A stretch of 64,000 bases of DNA from Paraburkholderia gardini. Lineage in GTDB: Bacteria; Pseudomonadota; Gammaproteobacteria; Burkholderiales; Burkholderiaceae. The translations under genes were made by a program, and so were the position numbers. The notes below the pieces were generated by a model, which did no database searches, was not told the DNA's origin, and worked only from the letters and a program-made list of their open reading frames with translations. The stretch covers positions 59,432 through 123,431 of the forward strand of contig NZ_CAJQYY010000021.1 of the NCBI RefSeq assembly GCF_907164575.1, in the 5' to 3' direction. How positions within the stretch are numbered: position 1 is the stretch's first letter; each line of letters opens with the position of its first letter. Of this stretch, positions 17,627 to 26,415 are shown one piece after another.

Positions 17627-18109
17627 ATGCAACATCAACACGACCAGCAACTGTGGTTCGAACTGCACATGCTGCAGACGCATTACATCAACGCGCTGGA
17701 TAACGACCGTCTCGAAGACTGGCCCATGTTCTTCACGGAAGAATGCCTGTATGAGATCGTCCCGCGTGAAAACGCGGATGCGGGCCTGCCTGTCGGCATC
17801 ATCCATTGCAATAACCAGCGGATGCTGCGCGATCGCGTGGTGTCGCTGCGCAATGCGAACATCTTCGAGGAACACAGCTACCGGCACATGACGTCCGGCC
17901 TCATGATCGTGAATGGATCGCAGGACGAGGTCGAAACGGAAAGCAGCTACATCGTCGTGCAGACGCGCACCGATGGCGAATCGTTCGTGTATCAGGCGGG
18001 CCGCTACCTGGACCGCGTCGTTCGCGTCGGCGGGGAATGGCGGTACGCGTCAAAGCGCGTGATCTACGACACCTCGCGCGTGCAGACGCTGCTCGCCACA
18101 CCTATCTAG
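17627..18109 (+). CDS. andAd: Anthranilate 1,2-dioxygenase small (beta) subunit
   Basis: The 160-residue protein belongs to the ring-hydroxylating dioxygenase beta family (NTF2-like fold), which has a mainly structural role in the alpha3-beta3 hexamer. Family features are THYINALDNDRLEDWPMFF near the start and EEHSYRHMTSGLMI-like central strands. It begins 15 nt after andAc, with AAGAGGA upstream, and is clearly in the same operon. Confidence 0.85.
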   Translation: MQHQHDQQLWFELHMLQTHYINALDNDRLEDWPMFFTEECLYEIVPRENADAGLPVGIIHCNNQRMLRDRVVSLRNANIFEEHSYRHMTSGLMIVNGSQDEVETESSYIVVQTRTDGESFVYQAGRYLDRVVRVGGEWRYASKRVIYDTSRVQTLLATPI

Positions 18110-18119
18110 GAGGCACGCC

Positions 18120-18446
18120 ATGACAACGATCCAGTGGCATGACGTCGGCGCCACCGACGATTTTTCCGCAAGCGAACCAGTGCAGGTCGTGGTAAGCGAT
18201 CACCTCGTCGCCGTGTGTCGTGTCGACGAGGCGTGGTACGCGCTGCACGACCTCTGTTCGCACGGGCACGCACGCCTTTCCGAAGGCTTCATCGAGAACG
18301 GCTGCGTCGAGTGTCCGCTGCATCAGGGGCTGATTGACCTGCGTACCGGCGCGCCGCGCTCGGCTCCGGTCACAGAGCCGGTTCGCACGTATCCGATCCG
18401 GGTCGTGTCCGGACGCGTGGAAGTCGGCATCGACGGCACGCATTGA
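18120..18446 (+). CDS. andAb: Rieske-type ferredoxin of the dioxygenase
   Basis: This 108-residue electron carrier passes electrons from the reductase to the oxygenase. The 2Fe-2S ligands are visible in CSHGHARLSEG and CVECPLHQG, the standard CxH-x16-CxxH spacing. It starts 10 nt after andAd behind AGGAGGC, inside the same operon. Confidence 0.9.
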   Translation: MTTIQWHDVGATDDFSASEPVQVVVSDHLVAVCRVDEAWYALHDLCSHGHARLSEGFIENGCVECPLHQGLIDLRTGAPRSAPVTEPVRTYPIRVVSGRVEVGIDGTH

Positions 18447-18465
18447 AAAACGGTGGAGAAACGCG

Positions 18466-19665
18466 ATGTCGAAGTGTGTGATTATCGGCGCCGGCCAGGC
18501 TGGCCGGCGCGCGGCCGAATCGTTGCGCGAGCGCTCGCCGGATGCGCGGATCTGCATCATCGGCGGTGAGGCGCATCTGCCGTACGACCGGCCTTCGCTG
18601 TCGAAGCAGGCGTTGCTCAGCGAGAAGAATGAGCGCCACGTGTTCATTCGTGACGCGGATTTCTACGCGAGCGCGCGTATTGAGGTTCGCACGGGAGTGC
18701 GTGCGGCCTCGATCGATCGAAGCGCGAAGACGGTCGCGCTTGAAGACGGAACGCAGATTACCTACGACCGGCTGCTGCTCGCGACAGGCTCGCGCGTGCG
18801 TACGCTAGATGGTGGCCCCGTACACTACCTGCGCACGCTCGACGATGCCCGCGCGCTGCGCGCAAAGCTTACGCCGGGCGCGCGTGTGGCGATTGTCGGC
18901 GGCGGCTTTGTCGGGCTGGAAGTCGCAGCTTCGGCCTCGGCGCTCGGCTGCGCCGTCACGCTGATGGAGCCGTCGGAGCGCGTGCTCAAACGGTCGATGC
19001 CGCCGCTGGTGAGCGAGTACGTTGCACGCCTGCACGCACGCAACGGTGTCGATCTGCAGATGCATCGCAAGGTGCTGGAAGTGCGTGAGCACGACGGCGT
19101 GCTGGTCGTCGAAACCAGCGCCGGATCGTTCACGGCCGATCTGGTCGTGGCGGGCATCGGCGTCGTGCCTGAGACCGAACTCGCGCAGCAGGCCGACATC
19201 ACCGTCGACGACGGTATCGTGGTCGATGAGCATTGCCGCACGTCCGATCCGGACATCTTCGCTGCGGGCGAGGTGACGCGGCATTTCGTTCCGTTTCTCG
19301 GCCGCGCCGCGCGAGTCGAATCGTGGCAGGTCGCCGAGAAGCAGCCGGCCGTCGCGGCGGCGAACATGCTGGGCGCGCCCGAGACTTACAGCGAAGTGCC
19401 CTGGCTTTGGTCGGACCAGTTCGACTGCAACATCCAGACACTCGGCTACTTCGATTCCGCGCATCGCATCATCGTGAGGGGCGACGTCGCCGGTCCCGCG
19501 ATGACCGTGCTGGGCGTCGACGAGGCCGGCAATCTGCGCGCGGCGACCACGGTGAACAATGGACGCGATATGGCTGCGCTCACGCGCCTGACCCGCGGCG
19601 GTCCGCTCGATTTGACGAAGCTTGCCGATGCATCGGTGCCGCTTCGATCGTTGATTCGGCGCTAG
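18466..19665 (+). CDS. andAa: Ferredoxin reductase of the dioxygenase
   Basis: The 399-residue FAD protein takes electrons from NADH and reduces the Rieske ferredoxin. It has two Rossmann motifs, VIIGAGQAGRRAAESLR at the N-terminus for FAD and VAIVGGGFVGLEVAASA near residue 145 for NADH. The DIFAAGEV motif binds FAD near residue 260. The ATG at 18466 follows GGTGGAGAAACGCG. It closes the operon; a strong bidirectional terminator follows 25 nt later. Confidence 0.9.
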   Translation: MSKCVIIGAGQAGRRAAESLRERSPDARICIIGGEAHLPYDRPSLSKQALLSEKNERHVFIRDADFYASARIEVRTGVRAASIDRSAKTVALEDGTQITYDRLLLATGSRVRTLDGGPVHYLRTLDDARALRAKLTPGARVAIVGGGFVGLEVAASASALGCAVTLMEPSERVLKRSMPPLVSEYVARLHARNGVDLQMHRKVLEVREHDGVLVVETSAGSFTADLVVAGIGVVPETELAQQADITVDDGIVVDEHCRTSDPDIFAAGEVTRHFVPFLGRAARVESWQVAEKQPAVAAANMLGAPETYSEVPWLWSDQFDCNIQTLGYFDSAHRIIVRGDVAGPAMTVLGVDEAGNLRAATTVNNGRDMAALTRLTRGGPLDLTKLADASVPLRSLIRR

Positions 19666-19690
19666 CCGCGCATCTGTCGCACGCATGTGA

Positions 19691-19721
19691 GAAAGGCTCC
19701 CTCGCACAGACGGAGCCTTTC
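19691..19721. terminator. Bidirectional terminator between andAa and the reductase gene
   Basis: The 10-bp perfect stem GAAAGGCTCC / GGAGCCTTTC has an 11-nt loop. Because of the A and T tracts in the stem it can end transcripts from both convergent genes. Confidence 0.85.
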
Positions 19722-19741
19722 TCCTTGTCGTCAAGCAACGA

Positions 19742-20713
19742 TCACAGATCGAGCACGAGCACGGACGAGCGCGCACGCGACACGCAGCAGCAGATCTTGC
19801 CCGCTTCGCGTTCCGCCTTGCTCATGCATTCGTCGCGATGGTCGGCTTCCCCGCTCACCACGTTCACCATGCACGTGCCGCACAGCCCTTCGCGGCATGC
19901 GGTTTCGACGTGAACGCCGATGGTTGCAAGTGCATCGACAATCGACGTGCCCGGCTCGACGCGAACAGTCTTGCCCGAACTCGCGACCTGGACTTCGAAC
20001 GCGGCGGCAACAGGCGCGACCACGCCCGAGGCGACGGGCGATGCGGAGAACCGTTCGATATGAATCGCGTCTTCCGGAACGCGACGCCTTGCGATATCGA
20101 CCACGCGATCCATGAATGCGCCCGGACCGCAGGTGTACACGTGCGCGTGGGGGGCGATTCGCTCGACGATACCGAGCAGCGCCGCATCCAGTGATTCAGG
20201 CTCGACGCCGACATGCAGCGTGGCACGATCGACAAACGGCTTTTGTGACAGCAGCGATCTGAACGCTGCATGTTCCTCGCTGCGCACGAAATAATGCAAC
20301 GCGAACGGCGCGCTTTCCTTCGTGAGCTTGTACGCCATGCTCAGCAACGGCGTAATGCCGATGCCGGCGGCCACGAGCACATGCTCGCGCGCGGTGTCGT
20401 GCAGACGGAACAGGTTGCGCGGTTCGCTGACGAGCAGCTGACCGCCCACCTTGACGTCTTCATGCAACGAGCGCGATCCACCGCGCGAAGCCGGTTCGAG
20501 CTTGACCGCGAAGACGTGATGATCGCGATGATCCGGATCGCCGCATAGGGAATACTGGCGCGTGATACCCGAGGGACTCGTGACGTCGAGGTGAGCGCCC
20601 GGTTCATATGCATCGAATGCACCGCCATCGATGCGGGAAATGACGAATGACCGGATACCGGGCGCTTCGTCGGTGACTGCTTCGACGCGAACGTTGAATA
20701 AATTGCCTGACAT
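19742..20713 (-). CDS. PDR/VanB-family oxidoreductase
   Basis: The 323-residue protein has the phthalate dioxygenase reductase layout: an FMN-binding barrel (TRQYSLCGDP), an NADH-binding domain (VLVAAGIGITPLLSMAY) and a C-terminal plant-type 2Fe-2S ferredoxin with ligands in CREGLCGTCMVN and a final Cys in ICCCVS. Such reductases serve two-component oxygenases. The adjacent dioxygenase already has its own reductase, so this may be an alternative electron donor or belong to an oxygenase elsewhere. It is divergent from the AraC gene. Confidence 0.9.
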   Translation of the reverse strand: MSGNLFNVRVEAVTDEAPGIRSFVISRIDGGAFDAYEPGAHLDVTSPSGITRQYSLCGDPDHRDHHVFAVKLEPASRGGSRSLHEDVKVGGQLLVSEPRNLFRLHDTAREHVLVAAGIGITPLLSMAYKLTKESAPFALHYFVRSEEHAAFRSLLSQKPFVDRATLHVGVEPESLDAALLGIVERIAPHAHVYTCGPGAFMDRVVDIARRRVPEDAIHIERFSASPVASGVVAPVAAAFEVQVASSGKTVRVEPGTSIVDALATIGVHVETACREGLCGTCMVNVVSGEADHRDECMSKAEREAGKICCCVSRARSSVLVLDL

Positions 20714-21023
20714 GATGGTGTGTGTACCGGTTTAGTTCTGACGAATGTCAGATAGGGGGAACGGAAGGATCGTGCAATTGCGGATAAGCGCTCGCGCCCG
20801 GCCATGCGATGACGGGCTGGCAAGACGGGTAGTACGGAGTTTTTCCGCATCGCACGGACCGGTCTATCCGTTAAATACGGAACATGGACGGCCATATCCA
20901 GTTGCGGCACGTTTTGGGCGACACGTGTGCGAACTCTGGGATACCGGAATTTTTGAAAAGGTTTATATTCGCGAAACTTCACCCCCTGATACACGCATCG
21001 ATACAAATCGAGCGGAGCCGATC
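20714..21023. promoter_or_regulatory. Divergent region between reductase and AraC genes
   Basis: No gene is supported here. A dyad TCCGT-TAAAT-ACGGA lies at 20867-20881. An AT-rich stretch before 20975 (GGTTTATATTCG) probably contains the AraC promoter. Confidence 0.5.
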
Positions 21024-21983
21024 ATGATGCTCTCCTCTTCTTTACGGCCCGACGCGTTGCACGCGTACCGGTTGTTCGAATCCGACGACGTCGAGGAGAC
21101 GCGCGAACTGATTTCGCGCGTCATGCAGCCGCACACGCTGTCGCCGAGCGGCAATCCGCGCGCGCGGTCGTTCATGGATTTCGTCAGGCTTGGCGGCTCG
21201 GGGCTGGGTGTGATTGCGTTTGGCGACGCGATGCGCGTCGAGGTCGAATCGGTCGAGGGCTATTACCTGCTGATGTTCTGCCTCGCCGGGCGGGCCGAGG
21301 TCCGCTTGCAGGGCCGCACGATGCAGGTCGATCGGGATCGCGGCGTGCTGTGCGCGCCCGGCCAGCCCTTCGAGGCGAAGCTCTCTCCGGATTGCCAGCA
21401 ATTCGTGCTGCGTATCGATCCCGCGGCGCTCGCCACGCAGACCGGCACATCTTCGCCGAAGTTGCGGACCGAGGTGTCGGTGGGCGGCGGACGTCTGCGC
21501 GGCTGGCTGCAACAGCTTCAACTGCTGACCAGCGCGCCCGAACTGCTCGCGTGCGCGAGCGAGAATCCACGCGTGGGCGTGCATCTCGAGCGGCTCCTGC
21601 TCGATCTGCTCGTGGTCGGCCACACGAATGCCTCGACGATGACGGGCCGGCCGGCGCTTGCGCCCGGCTTCGTCAAACGGGCCGAAGACTTCATGACCGG
21701 GAATTGCGCGGAAGCGCTGCAGCTCAGCGATATTTCAGCGGCGGTCGGCGTGCCGGCCCGAACGCTGCGCGACGGCTTCCAGCGCTTTCGCGGCGTGAGC
21801 CCGATGCAGCATCTGCGCCGGGTGCGGCTCGCGCGTGCGCGCGATGCGCTGCTTGCCGCGCCGGGTGAAGTGCGCGTCGCGGATATCGCGCTCGATTGCG
21901 GATTCACGCATCTCGGACGCTTTGCGATCGCGTACAAGAAAATCTTTGGCGAGTCGCCATCCGATACGTTGAAGCATCGCTAG
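21024..21983 (+). CDS. andR: AraC/XylS-family regulator, probable AndR
   Basis: The 319-residue protein has an N-terminal AraC-binding-like domain and a C-terminal double HTH (LQLSDISAAVGVPARTLRDG, then VADIALDCGFTHLGRFAIAY). XylS-type proteins activate aromatic degradation operons. In Burkholderia cepacia DBO1 the anthranilate operon is controlled by such a regulator, AndR. Here it lies about 1.4 kb beyond the end of the operon. The ATG at 21024 follows GGAG by 6 nt. An upstream open frame exists but lacks support. Confidence 0.82.
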   Translation: MMLSSSLRPDALHAYRLFESDDVEETRELISRVMQPHTLSPSGNPRARSFMDFVRLGGSGLGVIAFGDAMRVEVESVEGYYLLMFCLAGRAEVRLQGRTMQVDRDRGVLCAPGQPFEAKLSPDCQQFVLRIDPAALATQTGTSSPKLRTEVSVGGGRLRGWLQQLQLLTSAPELLACASENPRVGVHLERLLLDLLVVGHTNASTMTGRPALAPGFVKRAEDFMTGNCAEALQLSDISAAVGVPARTLRDGFQRFRGVSPMQHLRRVRLARARDALLAAPGEVRVADIALDCGFTHLGRFAIAYKKIFGESPSDTLKHR

Positions 21984-22133
21984 CCCGTTTCACGTCGTTC
22001 TATTTTTGCCGAATCAGGAACAATGTATGTCCTGATTCTGGATGGTTCGTTGCCAGGTCGACGTCTAGACTTCTGTAAGCGCTTGCGGCATGAGTCACGA
22101 GGCCTTCCTCAACGGAATTCCAGGCGAAACATC

Positions 22134-22250
22134 ATGAGAACGACATCATTGATCCAGACATCCGACATTGCAGCTACGTTGTCGACGACGCAACTCGCAG
22201 CGTTCGCGCAGGTTGCATCGCTCGCACTATCGATCTGCTTCGGTCTTTGA
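22134..22250 (+). CDS. Possible 38-residue small protein
   Basis: A short frame begins with ATG after a weak CAGGCG site and ends 46 nt before the LysR start. The product has a polar N-terminus and a hydrophobic C-terminal half. It lies in a 313-nt gap between the AraC and LysR genes with no other content. It may be chance. Confidence 0.2.
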   Translation: MRTTSLIQTSDIAATLSTTQLAAFAQVASLALSICFGL

Positions 22251-22296
22251 TGCGTATGCATCTTGCACGTCCGACGCACCGCAGACGGAATAAGCC

Positions 22297-23250
22297 ATGG
22301 ATATGCTTCGCAGCATGAAGATTTACAGCCGCGTTGCCGAATCCGGCAGTTTCACCGGTGGCGCGCAACAACTCGGCGTGACGACAGCGCAGGCTTCCCG
22401 CGCGATATCGGAACTGGAAGCACACCTGCGCACGCGCCTGCTGAACCGCACCACACGACGTGTCGCGATGACGGATGCGGGCGCGCGCTATCTGCTGCGC
22501 TGCCAGGAAATCATCGAGCGCGTCGAGGTTGCCGAAGCCGAAGCAGGCGACGCGCGCGCACTGCCGACAGGCCATCTGCGGATTCACGCGCCATCGGCGT
22601 TTGGGCAGCACTACGTGGTGCCTGCACTGGCGCGTTATCTGCGAAAGTACCCGTCGGTGCGCGTCGATCTCACGCTTTCGCAGCAGTCGCCCGATCTGCT
22701 GGAAGAGGGCTATGACGTATCGCTCGTCGTCACCACCGGCAGGCTGCCCGATTCCGGCATGGTGTCCGCGCGGCTCTGCACGATGCCGAGTGTGCTGTGC
22801 GCTTCGCAGGAGTATCTCGAACGGACCGGCGCGCCGCGGACAATCGCGGATCTGCGCGGACACAACTGCCTGCAATTGCGCACGTCGTTTTTCGCGCCGG
22901 ACAAATGGGTCTTTGAAGGTAATCCATCCGGTGGCGGGATGTTCGAACTGCCGCCTGGCAAGCTGCGCGTGAACTCGGTCGATGCGCTGGCAGTCGCGGT
23001 GCGCGAAAGCGTAGGGATTGCACCGGTGCCGCTTTTGACCGCGCTGCCGATGCTCAAAAGTGGTGAGCTGGTCCGCGTGCTACCCGGCTTCGAGCTGCAG
23101 ACCATGACGATTTACGCGATCTACGCGTCACGCGAATATCTGGACGCAAAGATCTCGACCTGGATCGCGACACTACGCGAGCACGTCGAAGGAGCGATGG
23201 TCAGTTTTCACGACATCACCGGTCGCGAGGACCTCGTTCCAGCTGGCTGA
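22297..23250 (+). CDS. LysR-family transcriptional regulator
   Basis: This 317-residue regulator is a close paralogue of the one at 9110: the stretch TTAQASRAISELEAHLRTRL is identical and the effector domains align throughout (for example CTMP.VLCAS and LPPGKLRVNS). It has the usual N-terminal winged HTH. There is no divergent gene. Its tail is about ten residues longer than its paralogue's. Confidence 0.92.
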   Translation: MDMLRSMKIYSRVAESGSFTGGAQQLGVTTAQASRAISELEAHLRTRLLNRTTRRVAMTDAGARYLLRCQEIIERVEVAEAEAGDARALPTGHLRIHAPSAFGQHYVVPALARYLRKYPSVRVDLTLSQQSPDLLEEGYDVSLVVTTGRLPDSGMVSARLCTMPSVLCASQEYLERTGAPRTIADLRGHNCLQLRTSFFAPDKWVFEGNPSGGGMFELPPGKLRVNSVDALAVAVRESVGIAPVPLLTALPMLKSGELVRVLPGFELQTMTIYAIYASREYLDAKISTWIATLREHVEGAMVSFHDITGREDLVPAG

Positions 23251-23278
23251 AAAACATCACGCGATGCGCGGGCATACG

Positions 23279-23860
23279 TCACTGCTTCGGGACCAGCACA
23301 TCGACGAGCGCGGACGTGGTCTGTCTGAGCGATTTCGTGTCGCCATAGACCCGCTCCATCACGGCGATGCCGCGCGTCATCGTGACCACGAGCTTCGCCG
23401 CCTGCCCCGCTGGAATCGCGAGCCGCGTTTTCGCTTCGGACGTTTCCAGCGCGCTGAGTACCGCGGCCTCCAGTTCGCCGATCATCTTTTGCAGCGCCTC
23501 GCGCAGGCGCGGCGAATCCGGATCGACTTCGATCGCGGTCCTCGTCGACAGGCAGCCGCGCGAAGGCGTGCCCTGCGTCAGCGAGGCGATCACAAACGCG
23601 AAGAAAGCGAGCAACGAATCGCGCACGTCGGGCTTCTTCAGCGCCTGACGCGCACCGGCGATAAACCGTTCGGTGTATCGCTCGAACACCCGCATGAAAA
23701 TCTCTTCCTTGTCGCCATACGCGTTGTAGAGCGAGCCGCGCTGCACGCCGGTGGCCTCGGCCAGATCCAGCATCGAGGTCGCGCGGAAACCCTTGCGCCA
23801 GAAAACTTCCAGCGCCTGCGTAAATGCGCTGTCTTCATCGAACTGTCGAACGCCTGCCAT
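23279..23860 (-). CDS. TetR-family regulator
   Basis: The 193-residue protein has a TetR HTH near residues 20-55 (TSMLDLAEATGVQRGSLYNA) and an all-helical effector domain. The sequence FDEDSAFTQALEVFWRKGF resembles the AcuR/NemR-like branch that senses electrophiles or acrylate-like compounds, though that is only suggestive. The ATG at 23860 is preferred over an upstream TTG. No gene lies close on the divergent side, so the target is unknown. Confidence 0.88.
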   Translation of the reverse strand: MAGVRQFDEDSAFTQALEVFWRKGFRATSMLDLAEATGVQRGSLYNAYGDKEEIFMRVFERYTERFIAGARQALKKPDVRDSLLAFFAFVIASLTQGTPSRGCLSTRTAIEVDPDSPRLREALQKMIGELEAAVLSALETSEAKTRLAIPAGQAAKLVVTMTRGIAVMERVYGDTKSLRQTTSALVDVLVPKQ

Positions 23861-23950
23861 GCCTGCCCCAATCCACAAAACCGCAATGACTATATTTTGA
23901 CACCACTGCTAAAAATGTGCAAAAGCGTCAGGTCGCGGAGCACTGAGAAA

Positions 23951-23968
23951 GGTGAGGATATTCGGGAG
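23951..23968 (+). repeat. Bipartite motif GGTGAG-N6-CGGGAG
   Basis: One exact copy with spacer GATATT lies in the gap between the divergent TetR and DUF3331 genes. Confidence 0.8.
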
Positions 23969-24052
23969 ACGAAACCCCGCCTCGCCTCGTGGAATCGGGA
24001 TGAGGCTTCCGCGCTGCGTCTGTCGCCGGCCGGATGGCTGGAGGGTTTTAAT

Positions 24053-24152
24053 TAAATGCGGGGTCAAAAGATTCACAACAATTAATCACATCCAGAACGT
24101 GAGGCCGACTACGATCAATTCGTGGCTTCCCGCGCGTGAGCGGCGGGAAGCC
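24053..24152 (+). other. AT-rich segment ending in an orphan hairpin
   Basis: The 385-nt gap between the TetR and DUF3331 genes holds this AT-rich block and, at 24124-24152, a strong hairpin with stem GGCTTCCCGC / GCGGGAAGCC followed by TTCTT. No gene ends here, so the hairpin could end a small RNA or act as an attenuator in the leader of the DUF3331 gene. Apart from the repeat copy at 23951, nothing else is seen in the gap. Confidence 0.4.
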
Positions 24153-24245
24153 TTCTTGCGTGGTTCCCATTTTTGTCGTCTCCAGAAATAGCCAGACGCA
24201 TGGCGGCGTCGTGATTGTGACCGCCACTCCCGTACGAGGTGACCG

Positions 24246-24722
24246 ATGAACATCCAGGATTTTCCGTCCCAGAACGATCCCCGCACGCGGATCAGCCCTT
24301 GCCGTGGAATGCCCGCCGGCACATGGGAGCGCGACCCGTGGGCACAGATGCTGTCGCTGCTCGAAGCGCTGTGTGCGGCGCCTGTGGACGAAAGCAGGTC
24401 CGGGCGCCGTACGCGCGAGCCGGATGCCCGCTACCGGGCGCGCGCTCCGCGGCGCGACCAGACGTCGTGCCGCGACACCGAGCCACCCGTGATCACGTTG
24501 CTGGAACGCCTGTCCACAACGGCTGTCGTACTGTGCTGGCGCTCGACGACCTGCCATTACGGCGACCAGGTATGGATTCAGGGTGTGGCGCGAAGCTCCG
24601 GCCGGTGTGCGGTGAGCGGCATGGCGATACGTCGCGGCGATGCGGTGTATCGTCCAGGAAGTCGCGGTCGACGCGTGCCAGTCAACGTCGGCGCGATGAT
24701 CCACGCGTCGGCGTTTGCGTGA
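24246..24722 (+). CDS. DUF3331 domain-containing protein
   Basis: The 158-residue protein has a basic, low-complexity first half and a conserved second half. The latter contains VVLCWRSTTCHYGDQVW and CAVSGMAIRRGDAVYRP, which match the DUF3331 family as I know it from Burkholderia genomes. The Cys and His positions suggest a possible metal or nucleic-acid contact. No function is known. It precedes the catalase gene by 46 nt and may be cotranscribed. Confidence 0.75.
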   Translation: MNIQDFPSQNDPRTRISPCRGMPAGTWERDPWAQMLSLLEALCAAPVDESRSGRRTREPDARYRARAPRRDQTSCRDTEPPVITLLERLSTTAVVLCWRSTTCHYGDQVWIQGVARSSGRCAVSGMAIRRGDAVYRPGSRGRRVPVNVGAMIHASAFA

Positions 24723-24768
24723 ACCGGACGCCCCAGGCGCCCATCTTCCCACAAGGACAGGACACGAC

Positions 24769-26217
24769 ATGAACAAGCTCACCACTGCATTTGGTGCACC
24801 CGTTGTCGACAACAACAACATCCAGACGGCCGGCCCCCGCGGCCCCGCGCTGTTGCAGGATGTGTGGTTTCTCGAGAAGCTCGCTCATTTCGATCGCGAA
24901 GTGATTCCCGAGCGCCGCATGCACGCGAAGGGCTCCGGTGCGTTCGGCACGTTCACGGTGACGCACGACATCACGAAGTACACGCGCGCGAAAATCTTCT
25001 CCGAGATCGGCAAGACGACGCCCATGTTCGCCCGCTTCTCGACGGTTGCCGGCGAGCGGGGTGCCGCCGATGCCGAGCGCGACATCCGCGGCTTTGCATT
25101 CAAGTTTTATACGGAAGAGGGCAACTGGGACATGGTCGGCAACAACACGCCGGTGTTCTTCATGCGCGATCCACTCAATTTTCCCGATCTGAATCACGCC
25201 GTGAAGCGCGATCCGCGCACCGGCATGCGCAGCGCGGAAAACAACTGGGATTTCTGGACGCATCTGCCCGAAGCGCTGCATCAGGTGACGATCGTGATGA
25301 GCGATCGCGGCATTCCGAAGTCGTTTCGCCACATGCACGGCTTCGGCAGCCACACGTTCAGCCTGATCAATGCCGCGAACGAGCGCCACTGGGTCAAGTT
25401 TCATTTCCGCACGCAGCAGGGTATCCAGAACCTGACCGACGCCGAAGCGGAAGCGCTCGTCGGCAAGGATCGCGAAAGCTCGATGCGCGATCTGTACGAA
25501 AGCATCGAGAAAAAAGCGTTTCCGCGCTGGACGCTGTGCGTGCAGGTCATGCCGGAGAAGGACGCGGCCACGTATCCGGTCAACCCGTTCGATCTGACGA
25601 AAATCTGGCCGAAGAAGGACTATCCGCTGATCGAAGTCGGCTATGTCGAGCTGAACCGCAACGCGGAGAACCATTTCGCCGACGTCGAGCAATCCGCGTT
25701 CAATCCGGCCAACATCGTGCCGGGCATCAGCTTTTCGCCGGACAAGATGCTGCAGGGCCGTCTCTTTTCGTATGGCGATGCGCAGCGCTACCGGCTCGGC
25801 GTGAATCACAACCAGATTCCGGTGAATGCGCCGAAGTGCCCCGTGCACAGCTATCACCGCGACGGCCAGATGCGTGTCGACGGCAACGCGGGCGGCGCAA
25901 CTTCGTACAATCCGAATTCGCGCGGCGAGTGGATCGAGCAGCCGGATTTCCGCGAACCACCGCTTTCGCTGGAAGGCGCGGCGGATCACTGGAATCATCG
26001 CGTCGATGAAGACTATTTCTCGCAGCCGGGTGCGCTGTTCCGTCTGATGTCGGCGGAACAGAAGCAGACGCTATTCGACAACACCGCGCGCGCGATCGCG
26101 GGCGTGTCGAAGCCGATTCAGGCGCTGCACATCGAGCACTGCACGAAGGCCGATCCAGCTTATGGCGCGGGCGTCGCAAAGGCGATCCAGGCAGTCGAGG
26201 GAAAAGCCGGGCGGTAA
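24769..26217 (+). CDS. Catalase (small-subunit, clade 3 type)
   Basis: This 482-residue haem catalase breaks down hydrogen peroxide. The distal His lies in VIPERRMHAKGSGAFG, the distal Asn in VGNNTPVFFMRDP, and the proximal haem-ligand Tyr in GRLFSYGDAQRYRLG near residue 340. Length fits clade 3, the NADPH-binding small-subunit enzymes. The ATG at 24769 has AAGGACAGG upstream. Two hairpins follow the stop. No OxyR gene is adjacent. Confidence 0.97.
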   Translation: MNKLTTAFGAPVVDNNNIQTAGPRGPALLQDVWFLEKLAHFDREVIPERRMHAKGSGAFGTFTVTHDITKYTRAKIFSEIGKTTPMFARFSTVAGERGAADAERDIRGFAFKFYTEEGNWDMVGNNTPVFFMRDPLNFPDLNHAVKRDPRTGMRSAENNWDFWTHLPEALHQVTIVMSDRGIPKSFRHMHGFGSHTFSLINAANERHWVKFHFRTQQGIQNLTDAEAEALVGKDRESSMRDLYESIEKKAFPRWTLCVQVMPEKDAATYPVNPFDLTKIWPKKDYPLIEVGYVELNRNAENHFADVEQSAFNPANIVPGISFSPDKMLQGRLFSYGDAQRYRLGVNHNQIPVNAPKCPVHSYHRDGQMRVDGNAGGATSYNPNSRGEWIEQPDFREPPLSLEGAADHWNHRVDEDYFSQPGALFRLMSAEQKQTLFDNTARAIAGVSKPIQALHIEHCTKADPAYGAGVAKAIQAVEGKAGR

Positions 26218-26221
26218 TCCG

Positions 26222-26252
26222 CTGCTGAACCTTCGTCCGGAAGGTTCAGCAG
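26222..26252. terminator. Hairpin after catalase gene
   Basis: The stem CTGCTGAACCTTC / GAAGGTTCAGCAG is a perfect 13 bp with a 5-nt loop, starting 5 nt after the catalase stop. It lacks a T run and may protect the mRNA 3' end or assist the next terminator. Confidence 0.7.
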
Positions 26253-26272
26253 GTTGGAGCATCGCATTGAAG

Positions 26273-26304
26273 AAGGGGCGTGGCGTCGCGATCGCACGCC
26301 CCTT
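26273..26304 (+). terminator. Rho-independent terminator after catalase gene
   Basis: The stem AAGGGGCGTG / CACGCCCCTT has a 12-nt loop and runs into TTTTC. It is placed to stop transcription from the catalase gene. Confidence 0.85.
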
Positions 26305-26344
26305 TTCTGTTTCCCCGGCCTGGAAATGTTTATTCAGACGCATC

Positions 26345-26362
26345 GGTGAGTATTTCCGGGAG
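26345..26362 (+). repeat. Bipartite motif GGTGAG-N6-CGGGAG
   Basis: An exact copy with spacer TATTTC lies between two convergent genes. Its second half also pairs with GGCTCCCG about 16 nt downstream to form an 8-bp hairpin. Confidence 0.8.
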
Positions 26363-26415
26363 CCTCATACAGTTCCTTGCGGCTCCCGTCACGCGCTTCA
26401 ATCAGGTACGCGGCG

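Noticed and set aside
16418..17887. A 489-codon minus-strand frame across andAc
   Set aside because: Antisense shadow of a clear Rieske oxygenase subunit.
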